DNA from: Cypionkella aquatica
Lineage (GTDB): Bacteria > Pseudomonadota > Alphaproteobacteria > Rhodobacterales > Rhodobacteraceae
Assembly: GCF_030161095.1 (NCBI RefSeq)
Contig: NZ_BSPP01000005.1
Coordinates: forward strand, 235,833 to 299,832
Direction of reading: 5' to 3'
Length of the DNA: 64,000 bases
A program made the translations under genes and the position numbers. Each line of letters opens with the position of its first letter. Within the stretch, counting starts at the first letter, position 1. A model generated the notes under the pieces. It was not told where the DNA came from, searched no databases, and worked only from the letters and a program-made list of their open reading frames with translations. Positions 41,821 to 48,922 of this stretch are shown here, piece by piece.

Positions 41821-41845
41821 CGGCCCACGGTGATTTGGGCCGTCA
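41818..41845 (+). terminator. Hairpin at the end of the F-like gene
   Basis: TGACGGCCCA-CGGTGATT-TGGGCCGTCA, a perfect 10-bp stem whose first three bases are the stop codon. Only a weak T follow-up (TGTCGG), so it may terminate partly or protect the mRNA. 41846-41926 holds nothing else. Confidence 0.6.
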
Positions 41846-41926
41846 TGTCGGGGAGCTCCCAGGAGTATCACCACTCGCCGCGTTGCCGACACCAGTAAAA
41901 TAGCCCGAAATTAGAGGAATTTCAAT

Positions 41927-42439
41927 ATGGCAGGCGTCACCTTCACAGTTGAGCTTAACACTCTCGCTGCCCGCGAGCGGATCAGTGATCTGGTTGATCG
42001 CATGGAAAATCCGACGCCGTTCTACAAAGCGGTCGGTGAACACCTGGTCAACTCTACGAAGTCGAACTTTGACCACGAGACGGCACCCGATGGCACGCCT
42101 TGGCAGCCCTTGCGGCCATCGACCCTGCAGCGGCGGATCAAGCTTGGGCAGACATCCTCAAAAATTCTCACGGTGTCAAAGCGCCTTAAGGCATCGATTA
42201 TCTATCAGGTCGAGAGCGACGGCGTCAGAATCGGATCTCCGGTCGAATATGCGGGCGTTCATCAGCTTGGTGCGGCGCAGGGTGCGTTCGGAGCCTTCAG
42301 GGGCAAAGACAAGTTGGGCCGCGATCATTTTCACCATCTGCCTTGGGGAAACATCCCCGCCCGGCCGTATATCGGTGTGTCTGCGGCTGACGACGCTGAG
42401 ATTATTGAACTGGCGGAGGCATGGCTTGGTGAGGAGTAA
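41927..42439 (+). CDS. Phage virion morphogenesis protein (Mu gpG-like)
   Basis: 170 residues behind AGAGGAA. ERISDLVDRMENPTPFYKAVGEHLVNSTKSNFDHETAPDGTPWQPL and LGQTSSKILTVSKRLKASIIYQV, then RIGSPVEYAGVHQLG and NIPARPYIGVSAADDAEI, form the gpG/tail-completion family pattern. In Mu, gpG works in tail or head-tail joining. It is set apart from the next gene by about 250 bases that hold a terminator. Confidence 0.9.
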   Translation: MAGVTFTVELNTLAARERISDLVDRMENPTPFYKAVGEHLVNSTKSNFDHETAPDGTPWQPLRPSTLQRRIKLGQTSSKILTVSKRLKASIIYQVESDGVRIGSPVEYAGVHQLGAAQGAFGAFRGKDKLGRDHFHHLPWGNIPARPYIGVSAADDAEIIELAEAWLGEE

Positions 42440-42618
42440 ATCGGGGCCGCGATATGCGCGCCACAGGGCGCGCGCGGCAATCCTTGTGCGGCAATCCCCC
42501 GCTCGCAGGGTAATACCCCCGTTAACCCCCCGTTAGAAACGCGCTGTGCCCATGTTCGGGCTTGACCGACCGCCTGCGTCTGTCATCCTACCGCCAAATC
42601 CACAAAAAGAGACATTCT

Positions 42619-42645
42619 GCCCGGACCTCGTGTCCGGGCGTTTTG
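42619..42645 (+). terminator. Intrinsic terminator before the protease gene
   Basis: GCCCGGAC-CTCGT-GTCCGGGC followed by GTTTTGC, an 8-bp GC-rich stem with a short T run. It divides the packaging/portal block from the capsid block. The stretch 42440-42618 before it has no CDS I can support; a promoter for the capsid/tail genes may sit here or just after the hairpin. Confidence 0.8.
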
Positions 42646-42692
42646 CTTCGCGCGACCCTGCATGGTTGGTCCGGTAACCGCTGGATGGACCG

Positions 42693-43811
42693 ATGCCCCC
42701 CAAACCCCTGACTGCCCGTATTGAGGTTTTTCGCCCCGGTACCTTTACGCCGATGCAGGGCGCTGCCCTGACCTATTCTGCCGCCGATTTGCGCGCCGTT
42801 GCAGATGCCTATGATTTTGAGAACGCCCCTGTGCCGGTTGTCGTGGGTCATCCGACCACCGACGCGCCCGCGTATGGCTGGGTGCAGTCGTTTGACTTCG
42901 ACACCGCCAAAGATCGGTTGTTTGCCAATGTCGGCGAGATCGACCCGGCATTTTCTGATGCTGTGAAAGCTGGCCGCTACAAAAAGGTCAGCATGTCGTT
43001 CTTCCCGCCGACAGCGGCGGCAAACCCGGTGCCCGGCACTTGGTATCCCAAGCACGTCGGGTTTCTCGGCGGTGCCGCCCCGGCTGTCGCTGGCCTGAAG
43101 AATGTGGCCTTCGCCCAAACCGACGATGCAGTCACCTTTGCCGCTGCGTTCGGCGAACGTGGTTTCGAGGAAACCGCCAGCCTGTTCCGGGCAATCCGCG
43201 AATTCCTGATTGAGAAATTCGGCATGGAAGACGCCGACAAGGCGCTGCCGGGCTATCGCATCGAATGGCTGGGCGACATGGAAATCACCGGCCAGGAGGG
43301 TCGCGTCGGTTTCGCCGCACCCGTCGTCACCCCCCCCAAACCTCAGGAGCCTGCTGTGACCCAGCCCGATCCCGCCTTCGCTGCGCGCGAGGCTGACATT
43401 TCGGCCCGTGAAGCCAATTTGGCCGCACGCGAGGCAGAAATCGCCCAATCCGAAAATGCCACCTTCGCCGAAGGCCTCGTCACCGATGGGCGTTTACTGC
43501 CCGTGCTGAAGGACAAGCTGATCGCGGTGCTGAATGTTCTGCCCGGTCATGCCGCTGTTAGCTTTGCCGAAGGTGGCGAGAAGCTGACCCCCGGCGCGGC
43601 TCTGCGTAAGATCCTGTCGGAACAGCCGAAGATCGTGAACTTCGGCGAAGTCGATTTGTCCAACGCGCCCCCACAGGTCGGCGAAGCTGCGTTCTCGGCT
43701 GATGGTCAGGCGGTCGATAGCGCCGGGCTGGAGCTGCATGCCAAGGCCGTCCGCTTCCAAGCCGAGCATCCCGGCACCGAATATCTCGACGCCGTGCGCG
43801 CCGTTTCCTGA
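42693..43811 (+). CDS. Prohead protease with scaffold part (Mu gpI/Z-like)
   Basis: 372 residues. The N-terminal half (RIEVFRPGTFTPMQGAALTYSAADLRAVADAYD, PVVVGHPTTDAPAYGWV, GRYKKVSMSF) is the Mu gpI-type protease. The middle AAREADISAREANLAAREAEIA is a heptad coiled coil typical of scaffolds. The C-terminal part is like the Z scaffold made from an internal start in Mu. It should cut itself and the scaffold during prohead maturation. The GHP..DAP.YGWV block is the best family mark. Confidence 0.88.
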   Translation: MPPKPLTARIEVFRPGTFTPMQGAALTYSAADLRAVADAYDFENAPVPVVVGHPTTDAPAYGWVQSFDFDTAKDRLFANVGEIDPAFSDAVKAGRYKKVSMSFFPPTAAANPVPGTWYPKHVGFLGGAAPAVAGLKNVAFAQTDDAVTFAAAFGERGFEETASLFRAIREFLIEKFGMEDADKALPGYRIEWLGDMEITGQEGRVGFAAPVVTPPKPQEPAVTQPDPAFAAREADISAREANLAAREAEIAQSENATFAEGLVTDGRLLPVLKDKLIAVLNVLPGHAAVSFAEGGEKLTPGAALRKILSEQPKIVNFGEVDLSNAPPQVGEAAFSADGQAVDSAGLELHAKAVRFQAEHPGTEYLDAVRAVS

Positions 43812-43832
43812 CCCGCAACCCCCGAGGAACCC

Positions 43833-44174
43833 ATGCAGTTTTATCAAGAAGTCCTGACGGTCACCGTCGTCTCCACCGGCCTTTTCAACGCCTATGACCT
43901 GATCGGCTTTGATGGCGCAAAAGTCACCACTGATGACGCCCTCGTGCTGGGTGGCGCGAAAAGCCCCAGCACAGAAATCGGTCAACCGACCGGGATCATC
44001 GCAATGGGCGTTCTGCGCGTCAAAGCTGTGGGTGCAATCACGCTTGGCGCGCGCGTCATGTCTGCCGCAGCCGGTGGTGTGAAGGTCGTCGGAGCCACAC
44101 CCGCCAATCCCATCGGTCGCGCGCTCAACGCCGCCGCCGACGGCGAATTCGTCACCGTTCTCAAACTCAGCTAA
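43833..44174 (+). CDS. DUF2190-like capsid decoration protein
   Basis: 113 residues. Small beta-rich protein with VVSTGLFNAYDLIGFDGAKVT, an IGQPTGIIAMGVLRVKAVGAITLGARVMSAAAGGVKVVGA block and a GRALNAAADGEFVTVLKL end. The last two blocks are typical of DUF2190/gpD-like proteins that stabilise the shell. It lies between protease and major capsid genes, the usual place. Good GGAAC-type spacing, no overlap. Confidence 0.8.
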   Translation: MQFYQEVLTVTVVSTGLFNAYDLIGFDGAKVTTDDALVLGGAKSPSTEIGQPTGIIAMGVLRVKAVGAITLGARVMSAAAGGVKVVGATPANPIGRALNAAADGEFVTVLKLS

Positions 44175-44186
44175 GGAAAACCCCCG

Positions 44187-45131
44187 ATGGCTCCCTTAAA
44201 TACCCGGACCGCCGCCGTCATCGACCCGATCTTGTCGACCCACGCGCGCGGTTATCGCAATGCCGATTTCGTCGCACAATTCTTGTTCCCGCGCGTCACG
44301 ATCCCCAACCGCTCGATGCGCATCATCCGGTTTGGCAAAGAAGCCTTCCGCATGCTGAACACCAAGCGTGCGCCCGGCGCGGACAAAAAGCGCGTGCAAT
44401 ACGGCTATGCCTCCGATGGGGTTTCGCTGACCCAAGACGCGCTGGAAGGTGTTGTCCCGTTTGAGCACCAAGAGGAAGCCGCTGGCGTTCCGGGCATCGA
44501 CTTGGGTTCTGCCGCGATCAATATGGTGATGGACGCCATCGACCTCGGCCTTGAATATGACTGCGCCACGATGGCGCGCAATGTCGCGAACTACGATGCC
44601 AACCACAAACTGACCCTTGCCGGTGCGGCCAAATGGTCAGACGGCACCTCCGATCCGGCGGCGGATATCACCAACGCCAACGAGGCGATCCGGGCATCAA
44701 TCGGTCGCTACGCCAACACACTGACCCTCGGCCCGAAAGTGTTCAATGCGCTTTGCCGCCACCCGAAGGTGAAAGACCAGTTCAAATACACCTCGAAAGA
44801 AAGCATTACGGCTGAAATGCTCGCGGCGTTCTTCAACCTGAAAAAGGTGGTTGTCGGCACCGCTGTTTACCTGCCTGAGACGGCGGATGACTCGGTGATG
44901 GCAACCGACATCTGGGGATTGGACGCGATCCTCGCCTATGTGCCGATGACGGGGGACACCTATCAGGTGCCGTCCTACGGCTACACCTACGAGCTGAAGG
45001 GCTATCCGCACGTCGAAGTGCCCTACGCCGAGCGCAACAACGACAGCTGGATCTACCCGATCAAAGCCGAACGGCGCGCTTACATTACCGGCGCTGAAGG
45101 CGGCTTCTTGTTCACGGGGGCTTCAACCTGA
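44187..45131 (+). CDS. Major capsid protein
   Basis: 314 residues. Start IDPILSTHARGYRNADFVAQFLFPRVTIPNRSMRIIRFGKEAF, then a GYASDGVSLTQDALEGVVPFEHQEEAAG loop and TLGPKVFNALCRHPKVKDQFKYTS. The fold order (N-arm, E-loop, P-domain helices) and position after the decoration gene mark it as the HK97-fold shell protein. It resembles capsids in phages that also lack an N-terminal delta domain. Highest codon bias is expected but cannot be measured here. Confidence 0.88.
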   Translation: MAPLNTRTAAVIDPILSTHARGYRNADFVAQFLFPRVTIPNRSMRIIRFGKEAFRMLNTKRAPGADKKRVQYGYASDGVSLTQDALEGVVPFEHQEEAAGVPGIDLGSAAINMVMDAIDLGLEYDCATMARNVANYDANHKLTLAGAAKWSDGTSDPAADITNANEAIRASIGRYANTLTLGPKVFNALCRHPKVKDQFKYTSKESITAEMLAAFFNLKKVVVGTAVYLPETADDSVMATDIWGLDAILAYVPMTGDTYQVPSYGYTYELKGYPHVEVPYAERNNDSWIYPIKAERRAYITGAEGGFLFTGAST

Positions 45132-45634
45132 TGGACGACCGGATCGAAGTTACCCTGAGTTCTCCGACCAAAATCGACCTCCGTGTCCTGATGGCAGGTG
45201 TTCAGTCAGTGTCGGCAGCCGAGCTTGAGCTTCTCAAGGAAGCCGGTGTCGTTGTCACTGTCGCTGCTGTGGCCAATGAGGCTTTGGTCGCGACCCTCCC
45301 AGTTGCGCCCGTTTTCGACCAGGACGCCTTCAATGCTGCTGTCGCGGCCGAGGCCAGTAAACTTGCCAAGCAAGCCTTCGACGGTGCGCTCGATAAGCTC
45401 GAAGCCGAAGTGAAAGAACTCTCGGCACTGGCGGAGAAGGAAAAGGCCGAGCTTTTGGCGCGGCTTGATGAAGCCGGGAAACTGCTCACCGCCGAGCGTC
45501 AGAATTCTGCCGATCTGGTCGAAAAGCTGACGGTCGCAGAGGCCGACATGGCTGCTCTCAAGGCAGCACCGGCTGTCATCGCGAATACCCCCGTCGCCAA
45601 GACCACCGTCAAAAAGGGTGCAGCGACTAGCTGA
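45131..45634 (+). CDS. Phage coiled-coil protein, unknown function
   Basis: 167 residues, TGATG overlap with the capsid gene. The start IEVTLSSPTKIDLRVLMAGVQSVSAAELELLKEAGVV looks like a compact domain. Residues 70-145 are an Ala/Glu/Lys/Leu heptad coil (LDKLEAEVKELSALAEKEKAELLARLDEAGKLL). A lysine-rich end follows. It may be a head-completion or scaffold-related protein. Confidence 0.65.
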   Translation: MDDRIEVTLSSPTKIDLRVLMAGVQSVSAAELELLKEAGVVVTVAAVANEALVATLPVAPVFDQDAFNAAVAAEASKLAKQAFDGALDKLEAEVKELSALAEKEKAELLARLDEAGKLLTAERQNSADLVEKLTVAEADMAALKAAPAVIANTPVAKTTVKKGAATS

Positions 45635-45713
45635 TCGCATCGGCGCGACAGCACCTTGGCTGGGGCCGTTGTTCCCTTCGGCCCCAGCCACTTTCCTGAA
45701 CCCCGAAGCACGG

Positions 45714-45968
45714 ATGACCCCGATGAACTCTGTCGAACATGCTGCCCTTCCTGTTCATGGCTGTCGCCCCCAACCCGCTGCAGCGCTTGAGCGCGTCAAT
45801 GCGATGAAACAGATCGAAGAGCGGGTGCTGCGCGCCCTCGACGAGTTGAAAGAGTTTCCCGAAACCGATCAACGTTGGCTGGCGACCGGGCGCACCGACA
45901 TTGAAAAAGGCTTCATGGCGGTCGACCGCTCGGTGTTTAAGCCGAGCCGGGTGGAGATCGTCGAATGA
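45714..45968 (+). CDS. Acb2/Tad1-type hairpin protein, candidate anti-CBASS sponge
   Basis: 84 residues from ATG 45714 (ATG 45723 also possible). The C-terminal 50 residues form two predicted helices, with MKQIEERVLRALDELKEF then DQRWLATGRTDIEKGFMAV and DRSVFKPSRV. The 'RW.A.GRT.I..GFMA..R.V.KP' motif is the mark of the Acb2/Tad1 hairpin family. Studied Acb2 proteins form hexamers that trap cyclic di- and trinucleotides and so stop CBASS and some other signalling defences. It sits in a run of tiny overlapping genes between capsid and tail genes, a common place for anti-defence cargo. The activity is inference from the motif. Confidence 0.75.
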   Translation: MTPMNSVEHAALPVHGCRPQPAAALERVNAMKQIEERVLRALDELKEFPETDQRWLATGRTDIEKGFMAVDRSVFKPSRVEIVE

Positions 45969-46198
45969 AGTTTTTCATCTTCGATTTCAGCCCAATCGAC
46001 CGGATGATCATCCGCCTGTTCAGCTTTCTGAGCAGCTGGATCGCGTCAATGCGCGCGGCATACCGCCTGCGCATCGCGCCGAACGTCGGCTATTTGCGGG
46101 CGCGCTGGTTAGCGCATGCGCTGAACGGCCGCCGTGTTGGCGGTGTGGCCTGCGACGGCGAACTTGGTGCGCCTGCTGTCGCGAGCTTGGTGGGCTGA
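45965..46198 (+). CDS. Small basic phage protein, unknown function
   Basis: 77 residues, ATGA overlap with the Acb2-like gene. It starts MKFFIFDFSPIDRMIIRLFSFLSSWIASMRAAYRLRIAPN. The first 40 residues are hydrophobic-amphipathic and may touch membrane. The rest is Arg/Ala/Gly-rich. Placement beside the sponge candidate makes it worth testing as a second anti-defence protein. Confidence 0.6.
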   Translation: MKFFIFDFSPIDRMIIRLFSFLSSWIASMRAAYRLRIAPNVGYLRARWLAHALNGRRVGGVACDGELGAPAVASLVG

Positions 46199-46199
46199 C

Positions 46200-46619
46200 A
46201 TGACCTATGCATCCCTCAGTGACCTGATTGATCGGGCTGGCGCGGACGAAATCCGTCAAACCGCTGACCGCGACCGTGACGGCACGCCGGATGCGCCGGT
46301 CGTCGATGCGGCGCTGATGCACGCAGACAACATCGTCAACGGATATGTCCGCACCAAATATACCCTGCCTCTGGTATCGACCCCGCCGATCTTGCGCACT
46401 TGGGCGGTTTCAATCGCTCGGCATTTTCTGCACCGCAACGGACCGCCTGACTATGTGACCGCCGATTACAAGGACGCGATCAGTGGTTTGAAGGATGTCG
46501 CACGCGGTCTGGTGGCCTTGCCGGATGCGTCAGGAACTGAGCCCACCCCGACCTCGGGCAGCTTCATGTCGGAAATTCCTGACGCCCATTTCTCCAATCC
46601 GGGGGATTGGCTGTGCTGA
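46200..46619 (+). CDS. Mu gp36-like head-tail connector (DUF1320)
   Basis: 139 residues from ATG 46200, one base after the previous stop. YASLSDLIDRAGADEIRQTADRDRDGTPDAPVVDAALMHADNIVNGYVRTKYTLPL and LRTWAVSIARHFLHRNGPPDYVTADYKDAISGLKDVARG fit DUF1320 closely. These proteins form the ring joined to the portal (adaptor). Overlaps the next gene. Confidence 0.9.
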   Translation: MTYASLSDLIDRAGADEIRQTADRDRDGTPDAPVVDAALMHADNIVNGYVRTKYTLPLVSTPPILRTWAVSIARHFLHRNGPPDYVTADYKDAISGLKDVARGLVALPDASGTEPTPTSGSFMSEIPDAHFSNPGDWLC

Positions 46620-47041
46620 ATATCCTGTATCAGCGCCTGCTCGACAGTGGGAAATTCGTCTCGGTTGGTATTTCCGAAGATATTGAAGCCATCGCAGGCC
46701 GCGCCACCGCCGCCGATGATGGCGCGCTGTTTGTGGTGCCTTACCGCGAACGGGCGATGGCTGCGCGTTATGCCACGGGCGGTCATAGGCAAAAGGTCGA
46801 TGCTCAGTTTCTGGTCGCCATGGTGTTTCGCCAGCACGACGATCCGCGCGGCACCGAGCGTGCCCTGCGTTTCGATGCCCTGAAAAACGACGTCGAGCAG
46901 ACTCTCGCAGGCTGGTCGCCAGCCGAAGGGGGCGATCCGTGCTCGCTCACCAGTGGCGAGGGCTCGGGCCTGCCCAACGGCGTCAGTCTTTACATCCAAA
47001 CATGGCAAACCAGCCGCTATCTGATCGGAGCCCAACCATGA
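46613..47041 (+). CDS. Mu gp37-like tail-joining protein (DUF1834 type)
   Basis: 142 residues from GTG 46613 (TTG 46607 is an alternative). YQRLLDSGKFVSVGISEDIEAIAG, then FVVPYRERAMAARYATGGHRQKVDAQFLVAMVFRQHDD, and the C-terminal GVSLYIQTWQTSRYL are like gp37/tail-terminator proteins, which have a 'FLV....D..G' beta core. It probably caps the tail tube at the head end. Confidence 0.78.
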   Translation: MLNILYQRLLDSGKFVSVGISEDIEAIAGRATAADDGALFVVPYRERAMAARYATGGHRQKVDAQFLVAMVFRQHDDPRGTERALRFDALKNDVEQTLAGWSPAEGGDPCSLTSGEGSGLPNGVSLYIQTWQTSRYLIGAQP

Positions 47042-47280
47042 TCAATCCTGACCACCCCCTTCCTGCCAGTGGCGGCAGCTACATGCGCAACGCGGATGGC
47101 TCGCTGACCCGGATCAACGAGGAAGGCCAGCCTATCGATGACGAGGGCAACGTCATTGACGCTGCGCCCGCTGACGCCCCGGCCGAGGTCGCAGCGCCCG
47201 ATCCTGTGCCCGCCAAACCCACCCGCGCTGTCCGCAGCTCGACTGCCGCCGATGCGGCGCTGACCGAAAAGGAAGTCTGA
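47038..47280 (+). CDS. Small acidic phage protein
   Basis: 80 residues, ATGA overlap. It reads GGSYMRNADGSLTRINEEGQPIDDEGNVID and then a Pro/Ala-rich stretch. Proteins with 'GGSY.R..DG.L' starts lie just before the tail tube gene in many Mu-like and GTA-like clusters. Disordered composition; no enzyme motif. Confidence 0.65.
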   Translation: MINPDHPLPASGGSYMRNADGSLTRINEEGQPIDDEGNVIDAAPADAPAEVAAPDPVPAKPTRAVRSSTAADAALTEKEV

Positions 47281-47281
47281 C

Positions 47282-48220
47282 ATGTTCATGCGTCTTCAGG
47301 CGCTGCTGGTGAAAGCGGAGGTGACTTATGGCACCGATCCGGTTCCAACGGGTGCTGCCAACGCGATCCTCGCGCAAAACGTCAAGATCAGCCCGATGAA
47401 GGGCAGTGACGTCAAACGTGACTACGACCGGCCCTATTTCAGCGCGGCCCCGACCATCCCGGTCGGCCTGCATATGTCGATCTCGTTTGAAATCGAGTTG
47501 AAGGGCAACGGTGCCGCTGGCACTGCCTTGGCCTTTGGCCCGCTGCTTCGCGCCTGCAAGTGGGCACAGGTTTTGGTGGCCAGCACCTCAGTTACTTACA
47601 CCCCGCATTCCGGCACGCAGGAAAGCTGCACGATCTACTGGTATCTCGACGGCCAGCTTTACAAATTGGTGGGCGTGCGCGGCACCTTTACCTACAAGCT
47701 CAATGCTTTGGGAATCCCGGTGCTGGCTTTCGAGATGACCGGCCTGTGGGCAGCACCGTCGACAGTGGCTATCCCGACCGTGACCTTGGGCACCCAGCTC
47801 AGCCAGATCCCCCAAGTTGCCAGCTCGGCCAACACACCGACCTTCACCTATGGCGGCACCGCACTGATCTTGCGCAGCTTCGAATTCAACGCAGGCGCAG
47901 AGGTCAAACCGCGCTTCTTGGTCGGCAAGGAAGAGATCATCATCACCAATGCCGAAGAGTCGATCAAGTTCACCATCGAGACGCCGCCGCTTGCCACCTT
48001 CAACCCTATCGCGGTTGCGGCAGCGGCCAGCACCGCCGCGATGGTGCTGGTCCACGGCACCGGTGCGGGCAAGATTTGCACCCTCAACATGCCTGCGGTC
48101 CAGATCGCGCGCCCCGAGGGCTTTGATGATCAGGACGGCATTGTCGAAATGGCGCTGACCGGCATGCCGCTGCCAGTCGCAGCCGCTGGCAATGACCAAG
48201 CCTCCCTCGTGTTCACATAA
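47282..48220 (+). CDS. Tail tube protein (non-contractile type)
   Basis: 312 residues. FMRLQALLVKAEVTYGTDPVPTGAANAILAQNVKISPMKGSDVKRDYDRPYF, then IEFEIELKG-like ISFEIELKGNG, and a repeated beta-sandwich character in the middle (TYKLNALGIPVLAFEMTGLW). The tube start 'A.YGTDPVPTGA.NAI....V...P..G' is frequent in siphovirus-tail Mu-like phages. There is no sheath gene before it, which argues for a non-contractile tail. Confidence 0.85.
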   Translation: MFMRLQALLVKAEVTYGTDPVPTGAANAILAQNVKISPMKGSDVKRDYDRPYFSAAPTIPVGLHMSISFEIELKGNGAAGTALAFGPLLRACKWAQVLVASTSVTYTPHSGTQESCTIYWYLDGQLYKLVGVRGTFTYKLNALGIPVLAFEMTGLWAAPSTVAIPTVTLGTQLSQIPQVASSANTPTFTYGGTALILRSFEFNAGAEVKPRFLVGKEEIIITNAEESIKFTIETPPLATFNPIAVAAAASTAAMVLVHGTGAGKICTLNMPAVQIARPEGFDDQDGIVEMALTGMPLPVAAAGNDQASLVFT

Positions 48221-48230
48221 GGATCGCCCC

Positions 48231-48554
48231 ATGAAAATCGTCAAAAACAGACCGTTTAAAGCCACTGTAAAGGTGGTTTATCCCGGCGATGATGCTGGCA
48301 GTGACAGCTTTGTCGGGCACTTCGTGGCCTTGGATCGCAACGCCCTGAAGGAGCTGAAACTCGGCACAATCGAGGCCGAAGACGCTTACATCGACATGAT
48401 CTTCAAGGGCTGGGAAGGCCTCGTGGACAGCGAAGATGCCCCGTTCGGCGTCACCCCGGAAAACCGCGCGGCTTTGCTGAGCGACATGGCCATCCGCCAA
48501 GCCATCATCGCGACCTACACCACGGAACTGGCGGGCTTGCGCCGGGGAAACTGA
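48231..48554 (+). CDS. Tail assembly chaperone, upstream frame (lambda G-like)
   Basis: 107 residues. RPFKATVKVVYPGDDAGSDSFVGHFVALDRNALKEL, then GLVDSEDAPFGVTPENRAALLSDMAIRQAIIATY, is the pattern of small chaperones in front of the tape measure gene. The gene ends AGLRRGN just after the slippery heptamer at 48545-48551. A fraction of ribosomes should shift -1 there to make the long form. It keeps the tape measure protein soluble and guides tube polymerisation. Confidence 0.9.
   Translation: MKIVKNRPFKATVKVVYPGDDAGSDSFVGHFVALDRNALKELKLGTIEAEDAYIDMIFKGWEGLVDSEDAPFGVTPENRAALLSDMAIRQAIIATYTTELAGLRRGN
48545..48551 (+). other. Programmed -1 frameshift heptamer GGGAAAC
   Basis: Zero-frame reading is CGG GGA AAC TGA, so G GGA AAC fits the X XXY YYZ rule. 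It sits directly before the stop of the first chaperone frame. Lambda uses the almost identical GGGAAAG at the same place in its G/T genes. The -1 frame reads GKLTWAGAAWARGEFARDKRG and continues through the second chaperone part. Confidence 0.92.
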
Positions 48555-48922
48555 CCTGGGCGGGTGCGGCTTGGGCGCGGGGTGAATTCGCCCGCGACAA
48601 GCGCGGCCCGTCCGACATGGATCGCCTTGCGGACTCAGCCCGCGTCTTTGGCCTGACGATTGAAACCAACGACACCTTCCAGTGCGACGGGCTTTGGGAG
48701 GATCACTTAGCCGGTTGGAACGCTTGGTGTGCGGTGTCGGGCCAATGGCGCACAGCACCCCTGTCGGGAAACTGGGGCGGCAAAGTCATCTGGATCGGCC
48801 TCGACTATGCCTCCGCCCGCGCCGCCCTCGACCTCGCTGGACTGACCGTAACGCCCGAAGCTTGGGCAGATGTGCGCGCCATCGAAAGCGGCGCAATTGA
48901 GGAGCTAAACCGCCGTGGGTGA
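48551..48922 (+). CDS. Tail assembly chaperone, frameshift extension (lambda T-like)
   Basis: Made only as the C-terminal part of a -1 fusion product (48231-48551 joined to 48551-48922, about 230 residues). LTWAGAAWARGEFARDKRG leads into DMDRLADSARVFGLTIE and GLWEDHLAGWNAWCAVSGQWRTAPLSGNWGGKVIWIGLDYASARAALDLAG, which is the DUF1799-type domain. An ATG at 48617 could start it alone, but it has no ribosome site and would lose the first 21 conserved-looking residues. Confidence 0.88.
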   Translation: MTWAGAAWARGEFARDKRGPSDMDRLADSARVFGLTIETNDTFQCDGLWEDHLAGWNAWCAVSGQWRTAPLSGNWGGKVIWIGLDYASARAALDLAGLTVTPEAWADVRAIESGAIEELNRRG

